Assembly: GCA_963422275.1 (NCBI GenBank)
Contig: OY729418.1
Location: forward strand, 558,001-622,000
Length of the DNA: 64,000 nucleotides
Origin: G963422275 sp963422275
GTDB taxonomy: Bacteria; Pseudomonadota; Alphaproteobacteria; Rhodobacterales; Rhodobacteraceae
Direction of reading: 5' to 3'
The first letter of the stretch is position 1, and each line of letters opens with the position of its first letter. A program made the position numbers and the translations under genes. The notes beneath the pieces were generated by a model. That model was not told where the DNA came from and did no database searches. It saw only the letters and a list, made by a program, of their open reading frames with translations. Below are positions 8,104 to 17,096 of this stretch, one piece after another.

Positions 8104-9588
8104 GTGCCAGTTTCGCCAACGGAACGCTCAATCGTGACATCTCCCGAGTCCATACGCAGATCATTCGACAACGCCGACGAGGCTGTCGCTCGGCTCAAGA
8201 CCCTGTATGCGGAGGCAACGCGCTTTCTGCGCCAGAAACTCGAGCAGGAGGTACGGGGGGATTCCTGCCAAAACCGGTACCGTGCATTCTACCCAGAGGT
8301 CAGGATATCGACTCGGACGCATGCGCATGTCGACAGCCGGCTCTCTTTCGGACACATTTCATCGCCTGGCGAGTATGCCACCACGATCACGCGGCCCGAT
8401 CTCTTCGAAAACTACCTGACCCAGCAAATCCAGCTCCTTATCGACAACCACGGCGTTCCGGTGTCCGTCGGCCTGTCCACAACGCCCATTCCGGTGCATT
8501 TTGCGTTGCACGAGGATTTCAAGATCTCCCGTGCTGCATCGAGCGAGTCGGGCGCACCCTTGCGGGATGTCTTTGATGTACCGGAGCTCGCCACCATGCA
8601 CGACGACATCGTGAACGGTACCGAGTTTCTCAATGACGACGGCACCAAGCCGCTTGCTCCCTTCCAAGCCCAGCGAATCGACTATTCCCTCGCTCGAGTC
8701 CAGCACTACACGGCAACCCGGGCAGAGCATTTTCAGAGCTTGGTCCTGTTCACGAACTACCAGTACTATGTCGATGAATTCGAGGACTACGCTCGAGAAA
8801 TGCTTGCCGACCCGACAAGCGGCTACACTTCGTTCGTAACCCCCGGCAACCACTCGCTAACAGACTCGGCGGGGAAGATTCCATGCGGCCTGAAAACCCC
8901 GCAGATGCCCGCGCAGCATCTGAAGCGTGAAGACCGACAGGGAATCACCCTCGTGAACATCGGAATCGGACCTTCAAACGCCAAGACTGCAACGGACCAT
9001 ATTGCGGTGTTGCGCCCGAACGCCTGGCTGATGCTCGGCCACTGTGCCGGATTGCGGAATGGGCAGAGCCTTGGGGATTATGTGCTCGCTCACGCTTACC
9101 TGCGCGAAGACAACGTGCTTGACGAAGACCTGCCGACTTGGGTTCCGATTCCGGCTCTGGCCGAGGTGCAGAAGGCACTCGAGAGCGCGGTCGCCTTCGA
9201 GACGCAGCACGAGGGATACGGTCTCAAGCGAATCATGCGTACCGGAACGGTGGCGTCAATCGACAACCGAAACTGGGAACTTCGAACCAAGTCTGGGTCG
9301 CTGCGACGGTTGAATCAATCAAGGGCAATCGCGCTGGACATGGAGTCGGCCACGATCGCGGCCAACGGATTCCGCTTCCGGGTGCCGTACGGAACACTGC
9401 TGTGCGTTTCCGACAAGCCGCTGCACGGCGAGTTGAAGCTCCCTGGAATGGCGACCGACTTTTATCAGAGCCAGGTGAAGAAACATCTTCGCATCGGTAT
9501 CAGGGCACTGGAATCTCTTCGGGAAATGCCGCTCGAGTTCCTCCATTCCCGGAAGTTGCGAAGCTTCGACGAAACCGGGTTTCTCTAG
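8104..9588 (+). CDS. amn: AMP nucleosidase
   Basis: A 494-residue protein from a GTG start three bases after the ade stop. AMP nucleosidase hydrolyses AMP to adenine and ribose 5-phosphate. The N-terminal AMP_N-type regulatory domain is visible (RYRAFYPEVRIST, and HISSPGEYATTITRPDLF). The C-terminal phosphorylase fold shows NIGIGPSNAKTATDHIAVLRP, then LMLGHCAGLRNGQ, then ALDMESATIAANGFRF, a conserved nucleoside-phosphorylase substrate block. Length and order match the family. With ade it forms a two-gene adenylate salvage or turnover route from AMP to hypoxanthine. Confidence 0.93.
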   Translation: MPVSPTERSIVTSPESIRRSFDNADEAVARLKTLYAEATRFLRQKLEQEVRGDSCQNRYRAFYPEVRISTRTHAHVDSRLSFGHISSPGEYATTITRPDLFENYLTQQIQLLIDNHGVPVSVGLSTTPIPVHFALHEDFKISRAASSESGAPLRDVFDVPELATMHDDIVNGTEFLNDDGTKPLAPFQAQRIDYSLARVQHYTATRAEHFQSLVLFTNYQYYVDEFEDYAREMLADPTSGYTSFVTPGNHSLTDSAGKIPCGLKTPQMPAQHLKREDRQGITLVNIGIGPSNAKTATDHIAVLRPNAWLMLGHCAGLRNGQSLGDYVLAHAYLREDNVLDEDLPTWVPIPALAEVQKALESAVAFETQHEGYGLKRIMRTGTVASIDNRNWELRTKSGSLRRLNQSRAIALDMESATIAANGFRFRVPYGTLLCVSDKPLHGELKLPGMATDFYQSQVKKHLRIGIRALESLREMPLEFLHSRKLRSFDETGFL

Positions 9589-9719
9589 CCCCGAAAATTT
9601 TGCGTGCGCAGTTGAATTGCAAGGAATTTAAAAATATCACGAAACATTCGATCGCAGGATGACACGAAAGCCGATCATGCCTGCGGTGTCTTGTGCAACC
9701 GAAATCGGAAGGGTTTCAG

Positions 9720-10010
9720 ATGGCAAATGACCTCGTTAATCAAAGACAAATCGTTGAGAAAGTCGCGAATGAAACAGGCCTCGAGAAGAAAATGGTTGAG
9801 ACGACACTGAAATCGCTCGGAAGCGTTGTCGTCGCGGAAGTGGCTGCAGGCAACTCTGTTGCACTCCTCGGTTTGGGAAGGCTGTCGTATCGCGAGCGTC
9901 CGGCAAGGACAGTCAGAAATCCGCACACCGGAGAGCCAATACAGAAAGATTCAGATCGGACCCCAAGGATGTCATTCACCAAGAGCCTCAAGGCTGCAGT
10001 AAACGGCTGA
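9720..10010 (+). CDS. hup: HU-family DNA-binding protein
   Basis: A 96-residue histone-like protein. It begins MANDLVNQRQIVEKVANETG, an N-terminal helix pair. It continues with a beta-arm containing VALLGLGRLSYRERPARTVRNP then GEPIQKDSDRTPRMSFTKSLK. The proline in the arm and the FxxxKxLK-type end are typical of HU. The GTG at 9693 would add nine residues; I prefer the ATG at 9720 because it matches the usual HU start. It lies 131 bases after amn, probably with its own promoter. Confidence 0.88.
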   Translation: MANDLVNQRQIVEKVANETGLEKKMVETTLKSLGSVVVAEVAAGNSVALLGLGRLSYRERPARTVRNPHTGEPIQKDSDRTPRMSFTKSLKAAVNG

Positions 10011-10548
10011 AATCGGAACACGCATTCCCGCATTTATCCCAACCAATCAGACCTCTTGATTGTCGCGCCATTGCCAACTGCAGAGCAAGATGTCGATCAC
10101 TGTTCCGATGTCTTGCGAATGAACGCCTGATCAAGTTCTTGCACCTTCGCGGGATTTGCAGCCCGCGACACAGCGGGCACGCCAGCGGATTTCTCGCGCA
10201 AGCGACCTGAACTTCGCGCATTCGAGTCAATGGCGTCCAGCTCGAAGCAAGCAACCTTCACGCGGATGAAACGGCGGCGGCGCTGGCTTTGCAGGGATCT
10301 ACGGAGAATGTTTTTCCGAAACCTGCTGGATTTCGTGCGCAATGCCCAAGAATTCCGATCGAGCGGAACCCGCGAATCACCGCATGCGGCAGGAAACGCA
10401 GACCAAGATTATATTTCCCCAGCTTCCAAGACAGGTTGCCAGTCAGACTGCGTCGCGCCATTCAGTCTGCTTGAATTGATGCGACGTATACCAACCCTAC
10501 CAAATGGAGAGAAAAATGATTCACCGACGGCAAATTAACCTCATTGGT
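10011..10548. other. No gene seen
   Basis: About 0.5 kb between hup and the IS stubs. Only short frames without recognisable family motifs are present. Confidence 0.45.
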
Positions 10549-10602
10549 AAGACCGTTGCGAAAGCGGGCGTTTTTCTCTGCATTTTACCTTCTGGAACTG
10601 GC
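10549..10602. mobile_element. End fragment of the type D IS
   Basis: About 54 bases match the inverted right end of the element at 5248-6164, beginning aagaccgttgcgaaagcgg. Only the tip remains. Confidence 0.6.
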
Positions 10603-10603
10603 T

Positions 10604-10778
10604 AAGAAACCTCTGATTTGGAGAGTTTTGTGGGGTTTTGGCTGCGGGAGCCGCTGTTCCCGGCTGCGCCGGTCGGTTTCCCGTGGTCCGGAAGCCCCAA
10701 ATGCGCATTTTCGGGGCGGAATCGCCGCCGGTTCAGCCCCCGCAGGGCCGATCCGGCAGATTCCAGACACACTGCCCC
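10604..10778 (-). mobile_element. IS5-group end stub
   Basis: From aagaaacctctgatttgg onward the sequence follows the non-coding right end of the IS5-group copies at 546, 23892 and 46418, including the ttcggggcgga block and the gccgccggttcagccc block. It stops just before the G+C-rich gene block, so it marks that block's left border. Confidence 0.65.
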
Positions 10779-10847
10779 CCTCCGCCGGGGTGTGGCGAGC
10801 GCAGCGGCTGCACCGTATCAGCCAGTTCGATATCGACGCCGAGATCG

Positions 10848-11318
10848 TCAGGTGTTGCGCACCGCCCGCGAGAACTCGATGAAGAATCGAACCGGTCCCT
10901 CCGGCTCCACCCGATGCCGAACCTCTGGGACGATGACCTCGCTCGATCCCGGCTCGATCGAGAACGACCTGTGGATCGGGGTGCCCACTTGATAGCGGAG
11001 CGTCCCGGAGATCACGTGGATTCGGGCCCATACGCCGTGCTTCGTAGCGTGCTCGGACAGGAGCCCGCTCGGGATCGTCGTCTCGTCGAACTCCGGGGTC
11101 CGGCGATATGCGGCAAGCCCGTCGGGCCACTCCATCCGGTCGCAGCTCACGCATTCGAGCTCAGTGCCCAGCATCGCCTCGCGCCCAGCGTCGCTCACGA
11201 CCCACGGTCGGCTCACGAAAGGCGGCCGGTGGCGCACGTGCTGGCAATGACCGCATCCGAGATCCGCAACCCAGTCGCCAACCTCGTCGAGATGAAAGCC
11301 GATGATCGCGCGTTTCAC
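10848..11318 (-). CDS. DUF3565-DUF1971 (TehB-like cupin) fusion protein
   Basis: A 156-residue protein starting at GTG 11318. The first half (KRAIIGFHLDEVGDWVADL, CGHCQHVRHRPPF, ECVSCDRMEWP) matches the DUF3565 family, with cysteine pairs that may bind metal. The second half (AYRRTPEFDETTIPSGLLSEH, GVWARIHVISGTLRY, VPEVRHRVEPEGPVRFFIEF) matches DUF1971, a small cupin related to part of tellurite-resistance TehB proteins. The biochemical role of either domain is not established. G+C and codon third positions are clearly higher than in ade-amn. It is the first gene of the G+C-rich block. Confidence 0.75.
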   Translation of the reverse strand: MKRAIIGFHLDEVGDWVADLGCGHCQHVRHRPPFVSRPWVVSDAGREAMLGTELECVSCDRMEWPDGLAAYRRTPEFDETTIPSGLLSEHATKHGVWARIHVISGTLRYQVGTPIHRSFSIEPGSSEVIVPEVRHRVEPEGPVRFFIEFSRAVRNT

Positions 11319-11496
11319 GGCGTCCCGGCGCCCACGGCCGGCTCCCTCTCTGTCATGCCTCTTCGCGCTCGATCGCATCGGACTCGCCACCCGCGACCCG
11401 ATACCCGCGCCATCCTATCCGGGTTGCTGGCGTATGGGCTCGACATGGCGCGCCGCGCCCGTCCGCGCGCTCTCTGCGGCAGCCAATCTGCAGCAT

Positions 11497-11766
11497 TCAG
11501 GACAGGAATCCGTCGGAGAAGACCATCGCGATACCGATGACCACGACCACCGTGCCCGCAACCTGCATCGCTCCGAGCGACTCCTTCAACACAAACGACG
11601 AGAGCAGCATGGTGCCGGTCACAATCACCGGCACCGCGACGCTCGCGGCGACCGGTCCGGTCCCGCCGACACCACGAAACAGGTAGAAATACCCAATCTC
11701 AGCGAGCCCGATGCACAAGCCCGCGCCTGCCGCCCATGCGTACGCCGTCGCGGACAGCTTCAGCAC
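11497..11766 (-). pseudogene. EamA/DMT-family transporter, C-terminal fragment
   Basis: The sequence AAGAGLCIGLAEIGYFYLFRGV, then SVAVPVIVTGTMLLSSFVLKESLGAMQVAGTVVVVIGIAMVF, matches the last three or four membrane helices of an EamA drug/metabolite transporter. The front 150-200 residues are gone; upstream lies part of an unrelated gene. It should be non-functional, although the frame stays open through the junction. Confidence 0.65.
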
Positions 11767-11788
11767 ATGACCGCCGCGATCCTGCGCT

Positions 11789-11920
11789 TCAACGCTGCGC
11801 CCCCTTGACGAGCCAGATTGGAAGGGCGAAGAGCGGGAGCGGGGAGGTCGCGAGCAGCAGACCGCCTGCGACCAGTGTGCCATCGACGTCGACGACCAAG
11901 GGCGGCACGCCTGAATTCAT
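11789..11920 (-). pseudogene. N-terminal stub of a HAD/UbiA-like protein
   Basis: Forty-three residues begin MNSGVPPLVVDVDGTLVAGG and end with PLFALPIWLVKG before a stop. The first part is the HAD phosphatase motif I (DVDGTL), and the following segment resembles HAD domains fused to UbiA-type prenyltransferases. A one-base shift restores ALKRRIA, the expected continuation, so a frameshift plus a deletion ended the gene here. The remainder is lost at the junction with the EamA fragment. Confidence 0.5.
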
Positions 11921-12261
11921 CGGACTTCTCCCGTGACCAGCGCAAGCCCTGTCAGCCGGCGATCACCAGAGCTGGCAACGGTATGCGTCCCCGAGCGCCG
12001 ATCGGGGTCAGGACCATTTTCTTGTTCGTACCACACACTGACGCCACGTTCATCAATGTATTGATTCACATGCAATTCTCGGTCGGTTCAGACGAACTCG
12101 ACAAAGATTGGGAGCCATGGGATCATTGACTGATTCCAAGTATAGGTGTCGCTGACTGAAAAATGGCTCTGCGATCGGGGCAACGTGGATCGATTGCTTT
12201 CCCGCGTGCAGGATCGCGTCCCCGCACCCTAGGGATCGTACCGCTCATCCGCGGCACGGGC
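11921..12261. other. No gene seen
   Basis: About 340 bases between the HAD stub and the end of the large dehydrogenase gene, without recognisable coding or RNA features. Confidence 0.45.
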
Positions 12262-14688
12262 TCACGCCCGCAACCGCTCGTTGCGCGGATCGTAGGCGGG
12301 CGCCGCGAGCACCGTCGCCGCGCGCGGCTCGCCGAGGACGTCGATGACGAACGTCGTGCCCGGCGAGGCGAGGCGAGGCTCGACATAGGCGAAGCCGAGG
12401 CTCTTGCCCGTAGAGTGGCCGTAGGCGCCGGAAGTCGTGACCCCGACCACCTTGCCATCTGCGATCACCGGCTCCCCGCCGTGCACATCGCAGTCCGAAG
12501 GCTCAACCTCCACGTAGACGAGCCGTGTCACGATGCCTGCCTGCTTGACGCGCTGCATAGCCGTCTTGCCGATGAAGTCGTCCTTGTCGAACGCGGCGAA
12601 ACGCTCCATGTCCGCCTCGACCAGCGTGACCTCGTTGGTGAGCTCCACACCCCAGCCCCGGTACGCCTTCTCCATGCGCAGCGAGTCGACAGCATAGACC
12701 CCGAAGTCCGCGATACCGAATGCTTCCCCGGCGGACCACACTGCATCGTACAGATCGGCGAGACGCGCCATCGGACAGTGCAGTTCCCAGCCGAGCTCGC
12801 CGACGTAGCTCACCCGCAGTGCGCGGATCGGGATCCCGGCCGCATCGATCTCCTTGCCGGTCAGCCAGCGGAAGTGCCCGTTGTCCAGCTCCGCCGCGGT
12901 CAGCTTCGCCAGCACCTCGCGCGAGCGCGGCCCCGCGAGCACCAGCACTCCCCAGTCCTCGGTGACGTTTGTCACGGTGACGTCGAGCCCGTCGCGCGGC
13001 CCCTGGACGAGGCTGTCCATGTCCCGATCCTCCGCACCCGCGCCGGACAGCACGTAGAAGCGATCCGCGGCGAGCCGGGTGATGGTCGACTCGCCAGCGA
13101 TGCGGCCCTCCGGCGACAGATAGTGCGCGAGCACGATGCCGCCGATCCGCCTCGACATGCGGTTCGCGGTGATCATGTTCAGGTAGACCTCGGCGCCCGC
13201 CCCGGTCACGTCGTACTTCGCGAAGCTCGACAGATCCAGCACCCCGACCCGCTCACGCACCGCGCGGCACTCCGCCGCGACGACCTCGAAGACGTTGTTG
13301 TGCCGGAACCCGGGCTCCTCCTCCCGGCCGTCGAGCGAGAACCACTTCGGGCGCTCCCAGCCGTTGGCCTCGGTGTACACGCATCCCTTGGCGGCGAGCT
13401 TGTCGAACAGCGGCGTGACCCGCTCGCCGCGCGAGGCGGGACGCTCTTCGCCGGGCAGGTGCAGGGCGTACATGTGCTCATAGTCTTGGTGGGACTTGGT
13501 CTTGGTGTACTCCCCGGGCGCGTAGCCGCCGAACCGGCGCGGGTCGACACCGGCCATGTTGATCTCGCTGTCGCCGTGCACCATCCACTGCGCGAGATAC
13601 TTGCCGCTGCCCGCGCCGGACGCGATGCCGATGGACGCGCCGCAGCACTGCCAGAAGTTCCTCGAGCCCGCGGCTGGACCGAGCAGCGGGTTCGCATCGG
13701 GGGTGTGCGGGATCGCCCCGCACACGATGCGCTTGATGCCGGCATCGCGCCAGATCGGCATCCGCGCCAGCACCCGCTCCACATAGGGTGCAAGCCGGTC
13801 GAGGTCCGCCTCGAACAGCTCGTTCTCCGAGTCCCACTCCGGCCAGCCGCCGCGGCGACTCCAGCATTCGGACGAACCCACCGGCTCGTAGATGCCGATC
13901 AGTCCCGCCTTCTGCTCCTGGCGGTAGTACGCCGACGCATACGGATCGCGCATCACCACCATCTCCTCGTCACGTTCCAAGAACTCCTTGATCGGCTCGG
14001 TGACGAGGTAGGTGTGCTCCATGTTGGTGATCGGAACGTCGGTGCCGGCCATCCGGCTTATCTGGCGTGCGTAGCACCCTGCCGCGTTCACCACCATCTC
14101 GCACACGACGTTGCCCCGGTCGGTGATTACCTCCCACTCGCCGCTCGGGCGCTGCTTCAGGTCCGTCACCCGGGTGCGCCGCGCGATGGTCGCCCCCATG
14201 TCGCGTGCGCCCTTCGCCAGCGCGTTGCAGCAGCTGGCGGGGTCCACGTGGCCGTCCCCGATGGTCCATGCGCCTGCAAGCACGCCGTCGACGTTCACGA
14301 ACGGGTTGATCTGCCTGATCTTCTCCGGGTCGATGATCTCGCAGTGGAAGCCGATGAGCTTGCCGACGCTCGCGACGTGATGGAACCACTCCACCTCAGT
14401 CGGCTTCAGCGCGAACCGGATACCGCCGCACCCGTGCCAACTCACGTACTGCCCGGTCTTCGCCTCGAGCTTCGGGTAGAGCCTGACCCCGTAGTCGTGG
14501 ATCTTCGCCATGTTGTAGTCGGCGATGAAGCTCGGGCACTGGCCCGCCGCGTGCCACGTCGATCCGGAGGTGAGTTCACCCTTTTCCACTAGCAGGAGAT
14601 CCGTCCACCCCTCCTCGGCGAGATGGTAGAGCAGCCCCACCCCCATCATTCCCCCACCGATGACGACGACTCTCGCATGTGTCTGCAT
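12262..14688 (-). CDS. FAD-dependent dehydrogenase with GcvT-type domain (dimethylglycine/sarcosine dehydrogenase family)
   Basis: An 808-residue protein. The N-terminal DAO domain starts with the FAD-binding motif VVVIGGGMMGVGLLYHLAE, then ELTSGSTWHAAGQ, the region that in this family carries the covalent flavin histidine. It continues with a long oxidase core (VVNAAGCYARQ, GAIPHTPDANPLLGP). The C-terminal half is a glycine-cleavage T-protein-like domain (LDLSSFAKYDVTG, LVLAGPRSREVLAKL, VSYVGELGWELHCP, VDSLRMEKAYRGWG) that typically binds tetrahydrofolate. Relatives demethylate dimethylglycine or sarcosine and pass the one-carbon unit to folate; the exact substrate cannot be read from sequence. 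The gene is very G+C-rich with strong G/C third positions, unlike the flanking genes. No partner gene is adjacent. The plus strand has a shadow open frame almost as long. Confidence 0.85.
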   Translation of the reverse strand: MQTHARVVVIGGGMMGVGLLYHLAEEGWTDLLLVEKGELTSGSTWHAAGQCPSFIADYNMAKIHDYGVRLYPKLEAKTGQYVSWHGCGGIRFALKPTEVEWFHHVASVGKLIGFHCEIIDPEKIRQINPFVNVDGVLAGAWTIGDGHVDPASCCNALAKGARDMGATIARRTRVTDLKQRPSGEWEVITDRGNVVCEMVVNAAGCYARQISRMAGTDVPITNMEHTYLVTEPIKEFLERDEEMVVMRDPYASAYYRQEQKAGLIGIYEPVGSSECWSRRGGWPEWDSENELFEADLDRLAPYVERVLARMPIWRDAGIKRIVCGAIPHTPDANPLLGPAAGSRNFWQCCGASIGIASGAGSGKYLAQWMVHGDSEINMAGVDPRRFGGYAPGEYTKTKSHQDYEHMYALHLPGEERPASRGERVTPLFDKLAAKGCVYTEANGWERPKWFSLDGREEEPGFRHNNVFEVVAAECRAVRERVGVLDLSSFAKYDVTGAGAEVYLNMITANRMSRRIGGIVLAHYLSPEGRIAGESTITRLAADRFYVLSGAGAEDRDMDSLVQGPRDGLDVTVTNVTEDWGVLVLAGPRSREVLAKLTAAELDNGHFRWLTGKEIDAAGIPIRALRVSYVGELGWELHCPMARLADLYDAVWSAGEAFGIADFGVYAVDSLRMEKAYRGWGVELTNEVTLVEADMERFAAFDKDDFIGKTAMQRVKQAGIVTRLVYVEVEPSDCDVHGGEPVIADGKVVGVTTSGAYGHSTGKSLGFAYVEPRLASPGTTFVIDVLGEPRAATVLAAPAYDPRNERLRA

Positions 14689-15563
14689 GGTGTCCTCCGG
14701 CGATGTGTTCCGATGGCCCTGGCACCCCCGACAATTTCAAAGCATACGGGGTCGCCGCACAATATGTCCTGATCGCCGACCGCCTTCCGGGGCACCTGCC
14801 TGCGACGCTCGGTGAACTAGCGCCTCTGCGATGGCGCAGAAGAACATCGCGCATCGTGAGGAGCGAGGCGCCCAAGCGCCTCGACTCACTCGCCCAAGTG
14901 ACACGCCGCGAACCGACGCCAGCACCATATACACCATGTACAGTATCGAATCTTTCCATTCAATCGTGTATGCGCGTATACGCGACCCTGATCGCATGCA
15001 TCACGGGCTCCCATTCACCGCGGGACACGAACTGTCGGAAATATCCTGCACGCACCAATCCTGACGGCCACTTGACACGCGCCGGCCTTGGTCGCGAACA
15101 TCGTTCACGCAACTTTCGATGGTTTCGTGACCTTCGCCTGATCAGGCTATGAATGGACGATCATCCGGATTATTGAACGCATAGCGCCGAGCTTCGTTGG
15201 TACCTGCTGCCGCGGGGGAAAACCACTGATTTCTAGTTTGATATTGGCAAAATTCAGACAAACCACAAAAGAATTTATCTACACTGGAACGCAGTCGATA
15301 AATCATCAATGTGCGTTCTTCTCAGATTAATTCAGCGGACTGATCAATAAACGAAATGCGCTACTCCATGCCCCCCCATCACAGACGAAAATGGAGACCA
15401 GGTACTTGCATATCAAACGCATCCTTCACGCCCTTTGCCCGACCAAATCGGATAAACAGGAACTCTTGAGATTCATCAGCGAAATAGACCAAGCCGCAGT
15501 TGAGGTTGGCGATTTCTTGGAGAGACTTAGACCGAATGAAATCTGATCCATCGTTAGAAGGCA
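14689..15563. other. No gene seen
   Basis: About 0.87 kb upstream of the dehydrogenase, presumably including its promoter. G+C falls sharply after about 15.1 kb, which marks the right side of the G+C-rich block. A 61-codon minus-strand frame (15379-15564) has no family match I can name. Confidence 0.45.
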
Positions 15564-15908
15564 TCAGTGATGCCGCAGGAGAAAATCGCGCACCGGGGGA
15601 GTGACGTGATCGGGCGCCTCGATCAGGATGGAATGCTTCAGTCCGTCGAGGATGACGAGCTAGGAATCAGGCAGGGTGTCGGCGATGAGCCGGTTGAGGC
15701 ACGGATTGCATCCGCCGTCGATCTAGCCGGTGAACATGAGACACGGGCAGATCACCTCGTATCGGGGGTATCGAGCACTTGGCGCTGCTGGGGTCTCGAT
15801 CGCATCGGGCTGCACCTCCATGAACGCATCGGTGTACCAGCGCTCGACCAACGTGCCGAGCCGCGCCTCGACGCCTTCGTCTTCCATCGCGGCGAGAACG
15901 CCATGCAC
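15564..15908 (-). pseudogene. Alpha/beta hydrolase, C-terminal part with two in-frame stops
   Basis: The frame reads MEDEGVEARLGTLVERWYTDAF, then CPCLMFTG-stop-IDGGCNPCLNRLIADTLPDS-stop-LVILDGLKHSILIEAP, and ends VRDFLLRHH. This is the end of a 3-oxoadipate enol-lactonase-like hydrolase. The aspartate of the triad falls in the TG-(E/x)-(I)D region and the catalytic histidine in GLKHS. Two TAG codons break it and the first half is missing, replaced by an IS1595-family remnant from about 15915. Confidence 0.75.
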
Positions 15909-15914
15909 CTTCGC

Positions 15915-16147
15915 GCAGACCTGTGCAGTGCGGCTCGCGGGTGCACGGGGCCGTGCACATCCAGACGGCCACCAGCCGCCACAGCCAGATCAAGGGCTTC
16001 CCGCGACGCTTCCGCGGCATCGTCACCAAGTGTCTCGACAGCTGTCCGAGTTGGTTCCATCCCGTCGTTCTCGGCAGGCATCCATCGCCAAGAGCATGCC
16101 GCGCGGCGGCCAGCGCCAGACCAAGCCTGCGATTCGCGAATTGAGCC
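15915..16147 (+). mobile_element. IS1595-family element C, 3' fragment
   Basis: It matches the 3' third of the elements at 20290-21020 and 47838-48463: HIQTATSRHSQIKGFPRRFRG, CLDSCPSWFHPVV, ending with the terminal repeat gcgattcgcgaattgagcc. The left part was lost, and it abuts the dead hydrolase. Confidence 0.75.
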
Positions 16148-16215
16148 TTGTATTTTATAAAAACCTTTATATTTCAATAGGTTAATTATTTTATGGTGTT
16201 TCCCTGGACAGATAC

Positions 16216-16243
16216 TTGACATCTTCGACGGCGGGGGTACATT
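16216..16243 (+). promoter_or_regulatory. Predicted sigma-70 promoter of the ABC importer operon
   Basis: A perfect -35 box TTGACA (16216-16221) is followed after 16 bases by TACATT (16238-16243). It lies about 90 bases before the ATPase gene in an AT-rich intergenic stretch. Confidence 0.5.
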
Positions 16244-16331
16244 AATCTGGCTTCTTATCGGTGAAATATTTGCCGACCCTCGTCGGTGGGCTTTGAAAAA
16301 TTCATTATTGTCGGAATGTGGCGATTGACCA

Positions 16332-17096
16332 TTGAGTAGCGAAACGGCCCCGGGCTTGCCCGTCCTGGAAATGCGAGGGGTCTCGAAGAGTTTCGGGGCT
16401 ATCCAAGCGCTCCAATCGGTCGATTTCGACATTGTTGCCGGAGAGGTCTTGGGCCTTATGGGCGACAATGGCGCCGGCAAGTCCACGCTTGTCAAGATCA
16501 TTGCCGGAAATTATCCGCCGAGCGCGGGGGAAATCGTTCTTGAAGGAACACGGGTGCGGTTCAGCCGTCCACTCGATGCTCGCCAATGTGGAATCGAGAT
16601 CGTGTACCAAGATCTCGCCCTCTGCAACAATCTCACCGCAGCAGCCAATGTATTCTTGGGACGTGAACTCAAGAAATCCATCGGTCCGCTTCGCTACATC
16701 GACCACGGGGCAATGTACAAGCGGGCGAGCAAGCTGTTCGCCGAACTCAAGTCGGAGACCCGGCCGCGAGATGTGGTGCGCCAGATGTCGGGCGGTCAAC
16801 GCCAAGCGGTTGCGATCGCTCGAACCCGGCTGAGTGATCCAAAGATCGTGCTCATGGACGAGCCGACCGCTGCGATCTCGGTGCGTCAGGTTGCGGAGGT
16901 GCTTGACCTGATACGCCAGCTCAGGGACAGCAATCACGCGGTTGTTCTCATCTCGCACAGGATGCCGGACGTGTTCAGTGTCTGCGACCGAGTCGCGGTG
17001 CTTCGGCGCGGCCGCAAGGTGGCCGACAAACGAGTTTTCGAGACTTCTCCCGAGGAGATCACCGGCCTGATAACCGGAGCCATAGAGAGCGCATGA
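16332..17096 (+). CDS. Sugar-type ABC importer, ATP-binding protein (FrcA-like)
   Basis: A 254-residue single-domain ATPase starting at TTG. The Walker A is GDNGAGKST (about residue 42), the signature MSGGQRQAVAIAR, the Walker B IVLMDEPTAAIS and the switch histidine VLISHRMPD. Its short single-domain form is that of FrcA of fructose-type CUT2 importers rather than the double-domain RbsA type. The stop overlaps the permease start (ATGA), implying translational coupling. Substrate could be fructose, ribose, an inositol or a related polyol; sequence alone does not decide. Confidence 0.88.
   Translation: MSSETAPGLPVLEMRGVSKSFGAIQALQSVDFDIVAGEVLGLMGDNGAGKSTLVKIIAGNYPPSAGEIVLEGTRVRFSRPLDARQCGIEIVYQDLALCNNLTAAANVFLGRELKKSIGPLRYIDHGAMYKRASKLFAELKSETRPRDVVRQMSGGQRQAVAIARTRLSDPKIVLMDEPTAAISVRQVAEVLDLIRQLRDSNHAVVLISHRMPDVFSVCDRVAVLRRGRKVADKRVFETSPEEITGLITGAIESA

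Noticed and set aside
12163..14592. An 809-codon open frame on the plus strand
   Set aside because: It is the shadow of the dimethylglycine dehydrogenase-like gene on the other strand, produced by the high third-position G+C. Its translation has no family signature.
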